Source: Mesorhizobium xinjiangense
GTDB lineage: Bacteria > Pseudomonadota > Alphaproteobacteria > Rhizobiales > Rhizobiaceae
Direction: 5' to 3'
Assembly: GCF_009749525.1 (NCBI RefSeq)
Contig: NZ_WOAC01000009.1
Span: 62,001-126,000 of the forward strand
DNA length: 64,000 nt
Shown: positions 28,622 through 38,690 of the stretch, in pieces
Numbering within the stretch: position 1 is the stretch's first letter
How the letters are laid out: each line of letters begins with the position of its first letter
The notes under the pieces: model-generated
Databases searched by the model: none
Told to the model about the DNA's origin: nothing
The model's input: the letters and a program-made list of their open reading frames with translations, nothing else
Translations under genes and position numbers: made by a program

Positions 28622-31600
28622 CTATTTGGTCAATTGGTCGCGCAGCGCCGCCAGCTTGGCGAAGGGCGAATCCGGATCCATTTCGCGCGGCTTGCCGCCG
28701 CGGCCTTTCGGCGCCCCGTCCGGCCGGCCCTTGACGGCATTCCTGCCGCGCCGCTCGTCGGGGCCGTTGGCCCGCGCGCCGTCGGGCTTGCCGCCCGGCT
28801 TGCCCTTGGCCTTGCGCTGGAAACGTTCCTTGCCGCGCTTGGCCCGCCCGTCGCCCTCGCCCTGGCGGCCGCGGCCCTCCTGGCGTTGACGCGGCCGCTC
28901 GAAGCGCGCCGGGCGCCACAGCATGACCGGCTTGGGCTCTTCCGCCGCTTCGGATGCCTCGTCTTCAGCGGGCGCGGCGGGGGCTTCGGCTTCGCTCGTC
29001 GCCACCCCGGCGGTTCCATCGGGCTCGGCCGGCATCTCGGACGCGGCGTCGTCGACGTCCCGGGCGCCGGCGGATGCGGTGGAATGGGTGTCGTCGGCAG
29101 CCGCGACCTCGGCCGGGCCGCTGCCATCGGATGCCGGAGCGCTTGGCGGGGCCTCCGCCTCGGGCTCCTCTGGCGCGGCGGTTTCAGGCGACGTATGCGG
29201 CACGGCTTCCTGGTCGCCTGCCACCTCGGCACCTGTCGCACCTTCGATGGATTCGTTCGGCTGAGGCTGTTCACCGCCGGTCGATGCGGCATCTGCGGCC
29301 GCCACCGCCGTTTCGGTCGCCGCCTTGTCAGCCGCTGCCTTTTCGACTGCTGCCCTCGCCTCTTCGTCGAGGCTGTCCAGCCGCGCCTTGACCTCTGCGG
29401 CCGGCTGTGGCTCGCCGCGATAGCCCAGCCCCTTGAGGATTTCCTCCATGTCCTCGGCCGTCGCGCCCAGGATCGACATCATGGCCGGCGTAACGACGAA
29501 AGCGTTGCCGTCGAACCCGCCCTCGGGACGTGGACCGTTGCCCGGCCGCCAGGATAGGGCCGGGCGGATCAGGTCGGCCAGCCGCTCGAGGATGTCGATG
29601 CGCACGGCGCGCCGCCCGAGCAGACGATATCCGGCGAGGCGGTAGAACTGCTTTTCGAAGGTCGGATCGATCGCCAGCGAAGTGCGGCCCGATGCCAGGG
29701 CATTGACGACATCACCGAAGCCCGGATTGTCCTTGCCCTCGTTCTGCAGCGCCCAAAGAAGGGTCAGGAGCCCCGCCGGGCCGGGCTTCAGAAGCGCCGG
29801 AATGAAGATGTGGTAGGCGCCGAAGCGAACCCCGAGCCTGCGCAGCGACGCGCGTGCATCCTGATCGAGCGATTTGACCTCTTCGGCCACGTCGCGCCGG
29901 TTGAGGGTGCCGTTTTGTTCGACGAGCTGGAACGCCACCCCACGCGCCAGTCCCGAAAGCTGATCGGCGTTGCGAATGTCGAGGAAGGGCTTCAGCAGGC
30001 TCTCGATCTGATATGCGACGAAGCGCTCGACGCGCGCACCGACCTTGTCGCGCGCCGCACCGTTGAGCTGCTCGTCGGCCAGGAGCACGGCGCGCGGCTT
30101 CAGAATGTCCTCGCCGGCAACCACCGTAGCGATCGGCGCGCCGATCCATCGCAGCACGCCGTCCGAGCCCAGTGCGATATCGCCATTGGCCGCGGCGGCG
30201 AAGCGCTCGGCGCGCGATTCGAATTCCGAGGCCAGCGCCTTTTGCGCCGCTGCGCGCACGGCCTTGGCGTCCTCGCCGGCAGCAGACTGATCCGCGGTAA
30301 ACCGGAATCCCTGCAACTCGCCGACATGGTGGCCTTCCACGAGGACGTCGCCGCCCGGGTTAATTTCTGCTTCCAGCATCGTATTTTCTCTCAGGCGCTT
30401 CATGAGCACGGAAGTCCTGCGGTCAACGAAGCGTTTCGTCAACCGCTCATGCAAGGCATCCGACAGTCTATCCTCTATCTCGCGCGTTTTTTCCTGCCAG
30501 TGTGCGGGATCGGCCAGCCATCCCGGCCGGTGCGAGACATATGTCCAGGTGCGGATCTGGGCGATACGCTGCGACAGGGCGTCGATGTCGCCGGCATCGG
30601 AATCGGCGCGTCGGACCTGTTCGGCCATGTAGTCTTCGTCGACATGGCCGAGGCGCACCAGGTCACGGTAGATCGAGGCGACCAGCTCGGCATGCTGCGC
30701 CGGCGCTATGCGCCTGTAGTCGGGCAGGGCACAGACCTCCCACAAAAGCTCGACATTGCGTCGCGATCCGGCCAGGGCGCGTATCTCCCCGTCATTCGAC
30801 AATTGCTCGAGGGCCCGCGCGTCGACCGCCGGCAGGGCGCGCGTCAGGCCCTCGACCGGCGACGGCGCTTCGATCGAACGCTTCAGCGCCGCGAGGCTGG
30901 AAAAGTCGAATTCCGCCGTGCGCCATTGCAAAACCCGCACCGGATCGAAATCATGACCCTCGATCTTCCGCACCAGGTCGTCCTCGAACGGATCGACCCG
31001 TCCGGTCACGCCGAAGGTCCCGTCGCGTACGTGGCGGCCGGCCCGGCCGGCGATCTGGCCGAGCTCGGCCGCCGTCAGTTGCCGGTACTGAAAACCGTCG
31101 AACTTGCGGTTCTGGGCAAAGGCGACATGGTCGACGTCGAGATTGAGTCCCATGCCGATCGCGTCGGTGGCCACCAGATAGTCGACGTCGCCGGATTGGT
31201 AGAGCGCAACCTGGGCGTTGCGCGTGCGCGGCGAAAGGGCGCCCAGCACCACCGCCGCCCCGCCGCGCTGACGCCGGATGAGCTCGGCAATGCCATAGAC
31301 CTCGTCGGCCGAAAAGGCGACGATCGCCGAGCGGCGCGGCAGCCGGGTGAGCTTCTTGGACCCTCCATAGGCCAGATGCGACATGCGCGGCCGGGTGACC
31401 ACGGACACGCCCCTGATCAGCTTTTCCAGGATGCCGCGCATGGTGGCCGCCCCCAGAAGCAGCGTTTCCTGGCGGCCGCGCAGATGCAGGATGCGGTCGG
31501 TGAAAATGTGCCCGCGCTCGAGGTCGGCGGCAAGCTGCACCTCGTCGATGGCGACGAAGGCGGCATCGGTCTGGCGCGGCATCGCCTCGACCGTGCACAC

Positions 31601-31858
31601 CGAATAGCGCGCGCCGGGAGGCTGGATCTTCTCCTCGCCGGTGATCAGCGCGACATTGGCGCTGCCGACCTTCTCGGCCACACGCGCATAGACCTCGCGT
31701 GCCAAAAGTCGAAGCGGCAGGCCGATGACGCCCGATTCATGCGCCACCATGCGTTCGATGGCCAGATGCGTCTTGCCGGTGTTGGTCGGACCCAACACGG
31801 CCACGACGTCCCGGCCCGACAGGATCAGCGGCGCGCTTTGATGGGGTTGTACGTTCAT
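28622..31858 (-). CDS. SUV3-like DEAD/DEAH RNA helicase with long disordered tail
   Basis: 1078 aa. Walker A is GPTNTGKT (residues 23-30) and motif II is DEVQ (105-108), the combination found in mitochondrial SUV3 helicases. Motif VI is seen in QIAGRAGRHVRDG. After about residue 830 comes a long Ala/Glu/Pro-rich acidic region and then, from about 980, an Arg/Gly/Lys-rich basic segment, likely an RNA-binding tail. SUV3 works in RNA degradation; the alphaproteobacterial version is little studied. It is the first gene of a helicase-S4-fdxA run. The tail differs in composition from the core but the frame is continuous. Confidence 0.9.
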   Translation of the reverse strand: MNVQPHQSAPLILSGRDVVAVLGPTNTGKTHLAIERMVAHESGVIGLPLRLLAREVYARVAEKVGSANVALITGEEKIQPPGARYSVCTVEAMPRQTDAAFVAIDEVQLAADLERGHIFTDRILHLRGRQETLLLGAATMRGILEKLIRGVSVVTRPRMSHLAYGGSKKLTRLPRRSAIVAFSADEVYGIAELIRRQRGGAAVVLGALSPRTRNAQVALYQSGDVDYLVATDAIGMGLNLDVDHVAFAQNRKFDGFQYRQLTAAELGQIAGRAGRHVRDGTFGVTGRVDPFEDDLVRKIEGHDFDPVRVLQWRTAEFDFSSLAALKRSIEAPSPVEGLTRALPAVDARALEQLSNDGEIRALAGSRRNVELLWEVCALPDYRRIAPAQHAELVASIYRDLVRLGHVDEDYMAEQVRRADSDAGDIDALSQRIAQIRTWTYVSHRPGWLADPAHWQEKTREIEDRLSDALHERLTKRFVDRRTSVLMKRLRENTMLEAEINPGGDVLVEGHHVGELQGFRFTADQSAAGEDAKAVRAAAQKALASEFESRAERFAAAANGDIALGSDGVLRWIGAPIATVVAGEDILKPRAVLLADEQLNGAARDKVGARVERFVAYQIESLLKPFLDIRNADQLSGLARGVAFQLVEQNGTLNRRDVAEEVKSLDQDARASLRRLGVRFGAYHIFIPALLKPGPAGLLTLLWALQNEGKDNPGFGDVVNALASGRTSLAIDPTFEKQFYRLAGYRLLGRRAVRIDILERLADLIRPALSWRPGNGPRPEGGFDGNAFVVTPAMMSILGATAEDMEEILKGLGYRGEPQPAAEVKARLDSLDEEARAAVEKAAADKAATETAVAAADAASTGGEQPQPNESIEGATGAEVAGDQEAVPHTSPETAAPEEPEAEAPPSAPASDGSGPAEVAAADDTHSTASAGARDVDDAASEMPAEPDGTAGVATSEAEAPAAPAEDEASEAAEEPKPVMLWRPARFERPRQRQEGRGRQGEGDGRAKRGKERFQRKAKGKPGGKPDGARANGPDERRGRNAVKGRPDGAPKGRGGKPREMDPDSPFAKLAALRDQLTK

Positions 31859-32223
31859 GAAATCGGAGACGGTTCCCTGGCGAAGGACATATTGGGGCCG
31901 AGTTCGCCAGCTTCAAGCGGGCAGAGCGATCGCACCTGTTTCGTGCAGCGGCAATTCTTACAGGAAAGGCCGCGCCGATGACAATCAAATTGGCCACATC
32001 GGCACATGGGCCGCAATGACGTTGTACGGTGAATCGGCAGACAACCGGAACGAGTCTGGAACGAAACGGCGACGAATCGCTGACTCTCGCCGATTCATGC
32101 TTTGTTCACCGCAACATATTGATCTGACTCGCCTTTTCTTACCAGATGCTGAATCCCAAAACGCAACCAGAGAGAGTCTGGACGTCGCCTCTGGCACGGC
32201 CACCCTCGGCGGTGCCTTGCCGA
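31859..32223. other. 365-bp gap between phbB and the helicase gene, no gene seen
   Basis: It should hold the helicase promoter and the end of the phaAB transcript. The segment GGCACCGCC...GGCCGTGCC (minus strand, near 32196-32219) could form an imperfect hairpin after phbB, but no T-run follows. No convincing reading frame or RNA gene was found. Confidence 0.4.
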
Positions 32224-32946
32224 TCAGGCGAAATATTGCCCGCCGTTCGCCGTCAGGGTCGAACCGGTGATGAAGCCGGCCTCGTCGGAAGCCAGAAACA
32301 CGACGCAGCGCGCGATCTCGGCGGCCTCGCCGAGACGCCCGACAGGAATCTGGGCAACGATCTGATCGCGGACCTTTTCCGGCACCGCCATCACCATGTC
32401 GGTCGCGATATAGCCCGGACACACGGCGTTGACCGTGATGCCGTTGCGCGCGCCTTCCTGGGCCAGCGCCTTGGTGAGGCCCAGGTCGCCGGCTTTCGAG
32501 GCGGAGTAATTGGCCTGGGCGAATTGCCCTTTCTGGCCGTTGATCGAGGAGATGGTGATGATGCGGCCGAACTTGCGCTCGCGCATTCCGTTCCACAACG
32601 GGTGCGTCATGTTGAAGACACCGTTGAGATTGGTGTCGATGACATCGCGCCAATGCTGCGGCGTCATCTTGTGGAAGGGCGCATCGCGCGTGATCCCGGC
32701 ATTGTTGACCAGCACCTCGACCGCACCAAGATCGGCCTCCACCTTGGCGATGCCGGCCGCGCAGGCGTCATAATCAGCCACCGACCATTTGTAGACCGGG
32801 ATGCCTGTCTCGGCCGTGAACCGCTCTGCCGCTTCGTCATTGCCGGCATAGTTTGCGGCCACGCGGTATCCTGCGTCTTGCAGCTTGACGGCGATCGCGG
32901 CGCCGATGCCGCGCGAGCCACCGGTAACCAGAGCCACTCTTGCCAT
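32224..32946 (-). CDS. phbB: Acetoacetyl-CoA reductase
   Basis: 240 aa short-chain dehydrogenase. It has the NADPH fold GGSRGIG (residues 9-15), NNAG and the active site SSINGQKGQFAQANYSASK; FNMTHPLWNGMRERKFGRI and GQKGQFGQ-type residues are typical of PhaB. It reduces acetoacetyl-CoA to (R)-3-hydroxybutyryl-CoA, the monomer of PHB. It follows phaA by 104 bp on the same strand. No phaC synthase lies in the window. Confidence 0.95.
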   Translation of the reverse strand: MARVALVTGGSRGIGAAIAVKLQDAGYRVAANYAGNDEAAERFTAETGIPVYKWSVADYDACAAGIAKVEADLGAVEVLVNNAGITRDAPFHKMTPQHWRDVIDTNLNGVFNMTHPLWNGMRERKFGRIITISSINGQKGQFAQANYSASKAGDLGLTKALAQEGARNGITVNAVCPGYIATDMVMAVPEKVRDQIVAQIPVGRLGEAAEIARCVVFLASDEAGFITGSTLTANGGQYFA

Positions 32947-33050
32947 ACGTTCCTCCCAGCTTCGGTGATTATGGAATTTGAGAGTGAGGGAATGAGGCGC
33001 TCTTTGCGGCCGGTTGTTTCCCTTGCCCTACTCCCTGATCCCCTGTTCCC

Positions 33051-34238
33051 TCAATTCAGCCCTTCCACGCACATCGCGACGCCCATGCCGCCGCCGATGC
33101 ACAGGGTCGCCAGGCCCTTCGCCACGCCGCGACGGCGCATTTCGAACAGCAGCGTATTGAGAATGCGCGCACCCGACGCGCCGATCGGATGGCCGATGGC
33201 GATCGCCCCGCCATTGACGTTGACGATGTCGGGGTTCCAGCCCATGCCCTTGTTGACCGCGCAGGCCTGCGCCGCGAAGGCTTCGTTGGCTTCGACGAGA
33301 TCGAGGTCCTCGGGCTTCCAACCGGCCTTTTCCAATGCCTTCCTGGACGCCGGGATGGGACCGGTGCCCATCACCTTCGGGTCGACCCCGGCGGTCGCCC
33401 AGGACGCGATGCGGGCAAGCGGCTTGATGCCGCGCCGAACGGCTTCTTCTTCTCTCATCAGGACGACGCCGGCCGCACCGTCATTGAGGCCCGAGGCATT
33501 CGCGGCCGTTACCGTGCCTTCCTTGTCGAAGGCCGGACGCAGCTTCTGCATCGCCTCCATCGTGGCGCCGAGGCGGATATATTCGTCCCGCTCGACCACG
33601 GTGTCGCCCTTGCGCGTCTTGACCGTCACCGGCACGATCTCGTCCTTGAACCTGCCGGCGGTCTGGGCGGCTTCCGCCTTGTTCTGCGAGGCGAGCGCGA
33701 AACGGTCCTGGTCGTCGCGCGTGATCTGGAACTCGCTGGCGACGTTTTCGGCCGTATTGCCCATGTGATAGCCGTTGAAGGCGTCCCACAGGCCGTCCTT
33801 GATCATGGTGTCGATCATCTTGTAGTCGCCCATCTTCACGCCGGCCCGCAAGTGCTGGCAATGCGGCGACAGCGACATCGATTCCTGTCCGCCGGCCAGG
33901 ATGACCTCGGCATCGCCGGAAGCAATCTGCTGCATGCCGATGGCCACGGCGCGCAGGCCGGAGCCACACACCTGGTTGAGCCCCCAGGCCGTCGCCTCCT
34001 TGGGCAGGCCGGCGTTGATGGCGGCCTGGCGGGCCGGGTTCTGGCCCTGGCCGGCCGTCAGCACCTGACCGAGAATGACCTCGTCCACTTCCGCCGCCTC
34101 GACACCCGACCGCTTGAGCAGTTCCTGGATGACGACGGTTCCCAGGTCATGCGCGGACACGGCGGCGAAGGAACCGTTGAAGGAGCCCACCGGCGTGCGC
34201 GCCGCGGCTGCGATGACGATGTTGCTGGAAGCGGACAT
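33051..34238 (-). CDS. phaA: Acetyl-CoA acetyltransferase (beta-ketothiolase)
   Basis: 395 aa. It condenses two acetyl-CoA to acetoacetyl-CoA. The acylated cysteine is in [11 protein letters not shown] (about residue 90), and the C-terminal motifs are [16 protein letters not shown] and the proton-donor cysteine in [10 protein letters not shown]. It is the first gene of a phaA-phaB unit and divergent from phaR. The gap to phbB contains an imperfect inverted repeat of GGGAGTAGGG-type sequence. Confidence 0.96.
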   Translation of the reverse strand: MSASSNIVIAAAARTPVGSFNGSFAAVSAHDLGTVVIQELLKRSGVEAAEVDEVILGQVLTAGQGQNPARQAAINAGLPKEATAWGLNQVCGSGLRAVAIGMQQIASGDAEVILAGGQESMSLSPHCQHLRAGVKMGDYKMIDTMIKDGLWDAFNGYHMGNTAENVASEFQITRDDQDRFALASQNKAEAAQTAGRFKDEIVPVTVKTRKGDTVVERDEYIRLGATMEAMQKLRPAFDKEGTVTAANASGLNDGAAGVVLMREEEAVRRGIKPLARIASWATAGVDPKVMGTGPIPASRKALEKAGWKPEDLDLVEANEAFAAQACAVNKGMGWNPDIVNVNGGAIAIGHPIGASGARILNTLLFEMRRRGVAKGLATLCIGGGMGVAMCVEGLN

Positions 34239-34527
34239 GGGCGTCTCCTTGAAAACCGAACTGTGCCGCAGCGAGCGCTGGCCGCACCTTCCAGACTTTT
34301 CTTGCCCGATCCACGGCCGAAGTCAAACCCGCAATGGCAGTCGACCAAACCACCAGACAGCGTCCGCGCGCATGCCGGGGCCGCGCAACACGCACCGGTA
34401 GCGGCGCGCCGGTTCCTGCACTGCACAAATCTCTTTCATTCGATGTGCTTTTGCGCATATCCTCGCCCGGAGGCCAAGTGGCAAGGCGTCCAACTGGGCG
34501 TTGCTTCGGCATATTCGGGAGGGTCGA

Positions 34528-35136
34528 GTGCCAGCAAAAGACGATACGGTGGTGATAAAGAAATACGCCAACCGCCGCCTCTACAATACGGGTACCAGCA
34601 CTTATGTGACGCTGGAAGACCTGGCGGAGATGGTCAAGCGCGGGGAGGATTTCACCGTTCAGGACGCCAAGACCGGCGCCGACATCACGCATCCCGTCCT
34701 CACCCAGATCATTTTCGAACTGGAGAACAAGGACGGGCAGAACATGCTGCCGGTGTCCTTCCTGCGCCAGCTGATCTCCTTTTACGGCGATCAGATGCAG
34801 ATGGTCGTGCCGAGCTTCCTCGAACAGTCGATGATCGCCTTCTCCAAGGAGCAGGAGCGTCTGCGCGAGCAGATGAAGGACGCCTTCGGCAAGTCGCCGG
34901 TGGAGATGATGAATGCCGCCTCGCCGATGAAGGCGATCGAGGAGCAGACGCGGCGCAATATCGAGCTGTTCCAGAACGCCATGCGCATGTTCACGCCGTT
35001 TCCCCCGAGCAATGGCGAACAGCCGCGGGACGCCGGGGCCGGCGAATCCGCCAACGGCGACGACAAGGCCACGGAACTGCGCGAACTGAAGGACCAGATC
35101 GCCGCCATGCAGCGCAAGATCGACCAGATGGGTTGA
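34528..35136 (+). CDS. phaR: PHB synthesis regulator PhaR
   Basis: 202 aa. The N-terminal PHB accumulation DNA-binding domain is clear (VVIKKYANRRLYNTGTSTYVTLEDLAEMV), followed by the PHB-binding regions (ITHPVLTQIIFELE, LPVSFLRQLISFYGDQM) and a C-terminal coiled coil (ATELRELKDQIAAMQRKIDQ). It represses phasin and its own gene and is released by PHB granules. The GTG at 34528 is the start, with GGGAGGG four bases upstream. CTGCACTGCA at 34416-34425 in the divergent phaA-phaR gap resembles TGC-rich PhaR sites. Confidence 0.94.
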   Translation: MPAKDDTVVIKKYANRRLYNTGTSTYVTLEDLAEMVKRGEDFTVQDAKTGADITHPVLTQIIFELENKDGQNMLPVSFLRQLISFYGDQMQMVVPSFLEQSMIAFSKEQERLREQMKDAFGKSPVEMMNAASPMKAIEEQTRRNIELFQNAMRMFTPFPPSNGEQPRDAGAGESANGDDKATELRELKDQIAAMQRKIDQMG

Positions 35137-35176
35137 GCCGGCGGCGCGGCGCGGCCGGCGGTCGGTTTTTACTCTC

Positions 35177-36763
35177 TCACCACCCCAGCGCGCAGCCATC
35201 CTTGCGCGGATCGGAACCGCCGATCAGGAAGCCGCTGTCATGATCGATGCGGATGACCTGCCCGCCGCCATGCGGGTTTTCGGCAGCGCGCAGCGTGTGG
35301 CCGCGGGCGCCGAGTTCGCCGCGAACCTCCTCGGCAATGCCGGTCTCTGCCTCCAGCACCCCATCCTCGCCCCAGAACAGGCGCGGATCGTCGAGTGCGG
35401 CCTGCGGGTCCATGCCGTGACACAGCATGTTCGACAGCACATGCGCCTGGCCCATGGGCTGGTAGGCCCCGCCCATGACGCCGAAAGAGATTTCGGCCCG
35501 GCCATTGCGCATTGCCATCGCCGGGATGATCGTGTGCAAGGGCCGCTTGCCTGGCCCGTACTCGTTGGGATGATCGGGCTCGAGGCTGAAGCATGCGCCC
35601 CGGTTTTGCAGTGCGACACCGCCCTGCGGCGTGACGATCTTGGACCCGAAGGAATCATAGACCGAATTGATGAAGGAGACGGCGCGGCGGTCACGGTCGA
35701 CCACGGTGAGATAGACCGTGTCGGAGCGCGGCGCCGGCGGCACGCGAAGCCCCGCGTTGCGCCGGTCGCGGTCGATCCAGGCGGCGAGCCGCTCGGTGTA
35801 GGCGTCCGACAGCAGGTCGGCGGGCGAGACGCGCATCGTCGCGGAGTCGCTCACCATGTGATCGCGCACCGAGTAGGCGAGACGCGCCGCCTCGATCTGC
35901 AGGTGGTGTCGGTCGGCACTTTGCGGCGGGCAGGCGCCGGCACCGCACGCCTCCAGAAGATTGAGCAGGATGAGCGCCGTGATCCCCTGCCCGTTGGGCG
36001 GGATTTCCAGGATGTCGTGATCGCGAAAGCGCGTCAAGATCGGCTCGACCCAATCGGCCGTCACCATGGCCAGGTCGGCTTGCGACAAGACACCCCCGCC
36101 CGCCTGGACGGTGTCGGCGATCTCGGCGGCGATCGGTCCTTCATAAAAGGCCTTCGCGCCCCCTTTGGCCATCGCCCGCAATGTGCCGGCGAGCGCCGGA
36201 AATCGAAAGCGCGAACCCGCCGCCGGCGCCTGCCCGCCGATCAGGCAGTGCATTGCCGCGCCCTCGTCGGCAGCCAGCGCGGCCACCTGGCGCTGCCAGT
36301 CACGCGCCACGCGGGCATGCACGGCGAAACCGTCTTCGGCGTAGCGGATGGCGTCGCCGAACAGTTCATCGAAGCCGCGCGAACCGAAGCGCTCCAGCAA
36401 CGTCTCCCATGCCTTGACCGCACCCGGCACGGTGACGCTATGGGGGCCATTCTGGGGCATTTCGTCGAAGCCGGCCTCGCGCAGCCCCGCGGCGTTGGCC
36501 GCCTCAGGCGCGCGGCCCGATCCGTTCAGCCCGTGAACGGATCCGTCCGGCTCGGCGATGATGGCGAAACAGTCGCCGCCGATGCCGGTCATATGCGGTT
36601 CGACGACGCACAATACCGCCGAGGCCGCCACCGCCGCGTCGACCGCGTTGCCGCCCTCGCGCAGCACCGCGACCGCCGTCGCGGTGGCCAGGGGATGCGA
36701 CGTGGCGGCCAAGCCGTTCTCGGCAATCACCGGCGAACGTCCCGGCAGGTCGAATCTGCGCAT
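35177..36763 (-). CDS. Gamma-glutamyltransferase family protein
   Basis: 528 aa. It is an Ntn-hydrolase made as a precursor that cleaves itself before a threonine: here SDTVYLTVVDRDR gives Thr349 as the likely new N-terminus. The glycine loop SFGVMGGAYQPMGQ is present. No signal peptide is seen, so it may be cytosolic, unlike E. coli Ggt; many such proteins are glutathione hydrolases or cephalosporin acylase-like, and the substrate is uncertain. The ATG at 36763 has AGGAGGAAG upstream. It is divergent from the GlcG-like gene and convergent with phaR. Confidence 0.9.
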   Translation of the reverse strand: MRRFDLPGRSPVIAENGLAATSHPLATATAVAVLREGGNAVDAAVAASAVLCVVEPHMTGIGGDCFAIIAEPDGSVHGLNGSGRAPEAANAAGLREAGFDEMPQNGPHSVTVPGAVKAWETLLERFGSRGFDELFGDAIRYAEDGFAVHARVARDWQRQVAALAADEGAAMHCLIGGQAPAAGSRFRFPALAGTLRAMAKGGAKAFYEGPIAAEIADTVQAGGGVLSQADLAMVTADWVEPILTRFRDHDILEIPPNGQGITALILLNLLEACGAGACPPQSADRHHLQIEAARLAYSVRDHMVSDSATMRVSPADLLSDAYTERLAAWIDRDRRNAGLRVPPAPRSDTVYLTVVDRDRRAVSFINSVYDSFGSKIVTPQGGVALQNRGACFSLEPDHPNEYGPGKRPLHTIIPAMAMRNGRAEISFGVMGGAYQPMGQAHVLSNMLCHGMDPQAALDDPRLFWGEDGVLEAETGIAEEVRGELGARGHTLRAAENPHGGGQVIRIDHDSGFLIGGSDPRKDGCALGW

Positions 36764-36875
36764 TCTTCCTCCTACCCGCTTGCGGCAGCCGCGGCGTGAA
36801 ACAATATGCACACGGCCCCGCCGATCAGACCTTTGTTTCGCACAAGCCATGCCGTTGCACCAAGGGAGAAATCAT

Positions 36876-37307
36876 ATGCCACAGCTCACGCTCGCCGATG
36901 CCGGCCGGATCATCGCCGGCGCCTTCGCCAAGGCCGCCGAAGCCGGCTTCAGGCCGCTCGGAATATCCGTACTCGACGCAGGCGGACATCTCGTCGCTTT
37001 CCAGCGCCAGGATGGCGCATCGTTCCTGCGCCCGGAAATGTCTGCCGGAAAGGCCTATGGCGCGCTGGCGATCGGCGCCGGTTCGCGCCGCCTCGAAGCC
37101 TTCGCGACCGAGCGGCCCCATCTGGTCTCGGGCGTTTCGGATGTTTCGGGTGGGCGCATCGTACCGGTTGCCGGCGGCGTGCTCATACGCAATGCCGAAG
37201 GCGGGATCATTGGCGCCGTCGGTGTTTCGGGCGATACGTCCGATAATGACGAGACAGCCGCGATCGCCGGAATCGAATCGGCCGGTTTCACCGCCGATGC
37301 GGGATGA
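36876..37307 (+). CDS. GlcG/HbpS family heme-binding-like protein
   Basis: 143 aa, a single GlcG/HbpS (DUF336) domain: LTLADAGRIIAGAFAKAAEAG, ISVLDAGGHLVAFQRQDGA, GKAYGALAIGAGSR and GGIIGAVGVSGDTSDNDE. Members bind heme, cobalamin-like or metabolite ligands; no signal peptide is seen. GGGAG lies before the ATG. It shares a 112-bp divergent region with the gamma-glutamyltransferase gene, so they may be co-regulated. A two-way terminator follows. Confidence 0.88.
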   Translation: MPQLTLADAGRIIAGAFAKAAEAGFRPLGISVLDAGGHLVAFQRQDGASFLRPEMSAGKAYGALAIGAGSRRLEAFATERPHLVSGVSDVSGGRIVPVAGGVLIRNAEGGIIGAVGVSGDTSDNDETAAIAGIESAGFTADAG

Positions 37308-37350
37308 GACAGTGTCGCCGCCCTGTCGAGAGCGGCCACCGCAAAACAAA

Positions 37351-37375
37351 AAAGACCGGCCAGTGACCGGTCTTT
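37351..37375. terminator. Two-way terminator between the GlcG-like gene and rpmF
   Basis: AAAGACCGG / CCGGTCTTT with a 7-base loop, preceded by a run of A's and followed by TT. It can stop transcripts from both sides of this convergent pair. Confidence 0.85.
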
Positions 37376-37430
37376 TCAACGTGATCGGCTGTCGGTGACA
37401 GCACGGCCCGACCAGCGGTCGGGCGCCGGA

Positions 37431-37613
37431 TCAGCTTTCCTTCGGCTCCAGCACCTGACGGCCGCGATACATGCCGGTCTTCAGGTCGATATGGTGCGGA
37501 CGGCGCAGCTCGCCGGAATTGCGGTCCTCGACATAGGTCGGGGCCTTGAGCGCGTCGGCGGCGCGGCGCATGCCGCGCTTCGACGGGGTGGTCTTTCTTT
37601 TCGGTACTGCCAT
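37431..37613 (-). CDS. rpmF: Ribosomal protein L32
   Basis: 60 aa, [20 protein letters not shown] then [28 protein letters not shown], the standard bacterial L32 without the four-cysteine zinc site (a C-minus form, as usual in alphaproteobacteria). A component of the 50S subunit. mtgA lies upstream, and a promoter is predicted in the gap. Confidence 0.98.
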   Translation of the reverse strand: MAVPKRKTTPSKRGMRRAADALKAPTYVEDRNSGELRRPHHIDLKTGMYRGRQVLEPKES

Positions 37614-37702
37614 GGAACCTGCTCCATCAACTGGTCAAGGCCCATCGCGCCCTTGAACCAAGGGCCGCATTGCGACGGGCACGCAAATCTGAAAGTCGCG
37701 TG

Positions 37703-37731
37703 CCTATACACGCTGACAACACATTTGACCA
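37703..37731 (-). promoter_or_regulatory. Candidate rpmF promoter
   Basis: Minus strand TGGTCA (37731-37726), 17 bases, TATAGG (37708-37703), about 90 bases upstream of the rpmF ATG and just beyond the mtgA stop. Confidence 0.45.
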
Positions 37732-37779
37732 GCACTGCCGAGAATTTTTTTGGCACAGGCGCGCAACGCGCCGATCACC

Positions 37780-38550
37780 TCAATCCAGGCAGCCCACATA
37801 GCCGCCTGCCCTGCTCGCCCGGCGCTCGACGATTGCCGCGACCCGGCGCATCCCGGCGCTCGGCCGGGCCGGATTGCGGGCGGCGGGATTGGGCAGCGTC
37901 ACCGCCATCAAGGCCGCCTCGCGCCGCCCGAGCGCGCTCGCCGGCTTGCCGAAATAGTGCCGGCTCGCCGCCTCGATCCCGTAGATGCCCGGTCCCCATT
38001 CGGCGATGTTGAGATAGATCTCCATGATCCGCCGCTTCGGCACCACGGTGTCGAAATAGACGGCGAGCGGAAGCTCCGCCGCCTTCCTGACATAGGACCG
38101 GCCGTGCCAGAGAAACAGGTTCTTGACCGTCTGCATGGGGATGGTCGAGGCGCCGCGCGCCGGCTCGCCGGCCAGCGCGTCGTCAAGCACCGCGTTGAGC
38201 TCGCCCCAGTCGATCCCCCGATGGCGGCAGAACTGGCCGTCCTCCGACATCATCACGGAATGGATCAATACCGGCGCGACCTCGTCGAGATCGACCCATT
38301 GCCGGTCATAGCCGCGAAACGCCGCGAGGTCCCGGATCATCATGGTCGAGACAGGATGCACGGGCTGCCAGCGGTAGAGCACGCTCAGCACCAGGGGCAA
38401 GGCGGCCACGATCACCGCCGCAATCACGAGCCGGCGCAGCCAGGGGCGCCGGAACGAGGCCGATCTGCCGCGGCGGCGCGGGCGGCGGGCCGTGCGGTTT
38501 CTCCCGCCTTTCGGATCGACGACCGGGTCCCTCAAGCCGGAAATCTCCAT
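37780..38550 (-). CDS. mtgA: Monofunctional biosynthetic peptidoglycan transglycosylase
   Basis: 256 aa. A basic cytoplasmic segment is followed by one membrane helix ([21 protein letters not shown], about 38-58) and a GT51 domain with the catalytic glutamate in [16 protein letters not shown], then [16 protein letters not shown] and [20 protein letters not shown]. It polymerises lipid II without crosslinking. The start is uncertain: ATG 38550 is used, but the frame is open to 38682. It is divergent from the prenyl synthase gene. Confidence 0.93.
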   Translation of the reverse strand: MEISGLRDPVVDPKGGRNRTARRPRRRGRSASFRRPWLRRLVIAAVIVAALPLVLSVLYRWQPVHPVSTMMIRDLAAFRGYDRQWVDLDEVAPVLIHSVMMSEDGQFCRHRGIDWGELNAVLDDALAGEPARGASTIPMQTVKNLFLWHGRSYVRKAAELPLAVYFDTVVPKRRIMEIYLNIAEWGPGIYGIEAASRHYFGKPASALGRREAALMAVTLPNPAARNPARPSAGMRRVAAIVERRASRAGGYVGCLD

Positions 38551-38690
38551 CGCACCTGCAAACGCCGGACCCCCTCGCTCCCTGATCAACCGCATAAAGG
38601 CCTGCGGCGCGACTTGCAATGCCGCCGGCCGAAGCGCCTTGACGCTCGCGTATTTTGGCGCCATCGCTCGCCGGTATGACACAGGAAGAC

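Noticed and set aside
31859-32223. Possible small gene or RNA in the helicase-phbB gap
   Set aside because: No frame with a ribosome binding site and no strong structure was found.
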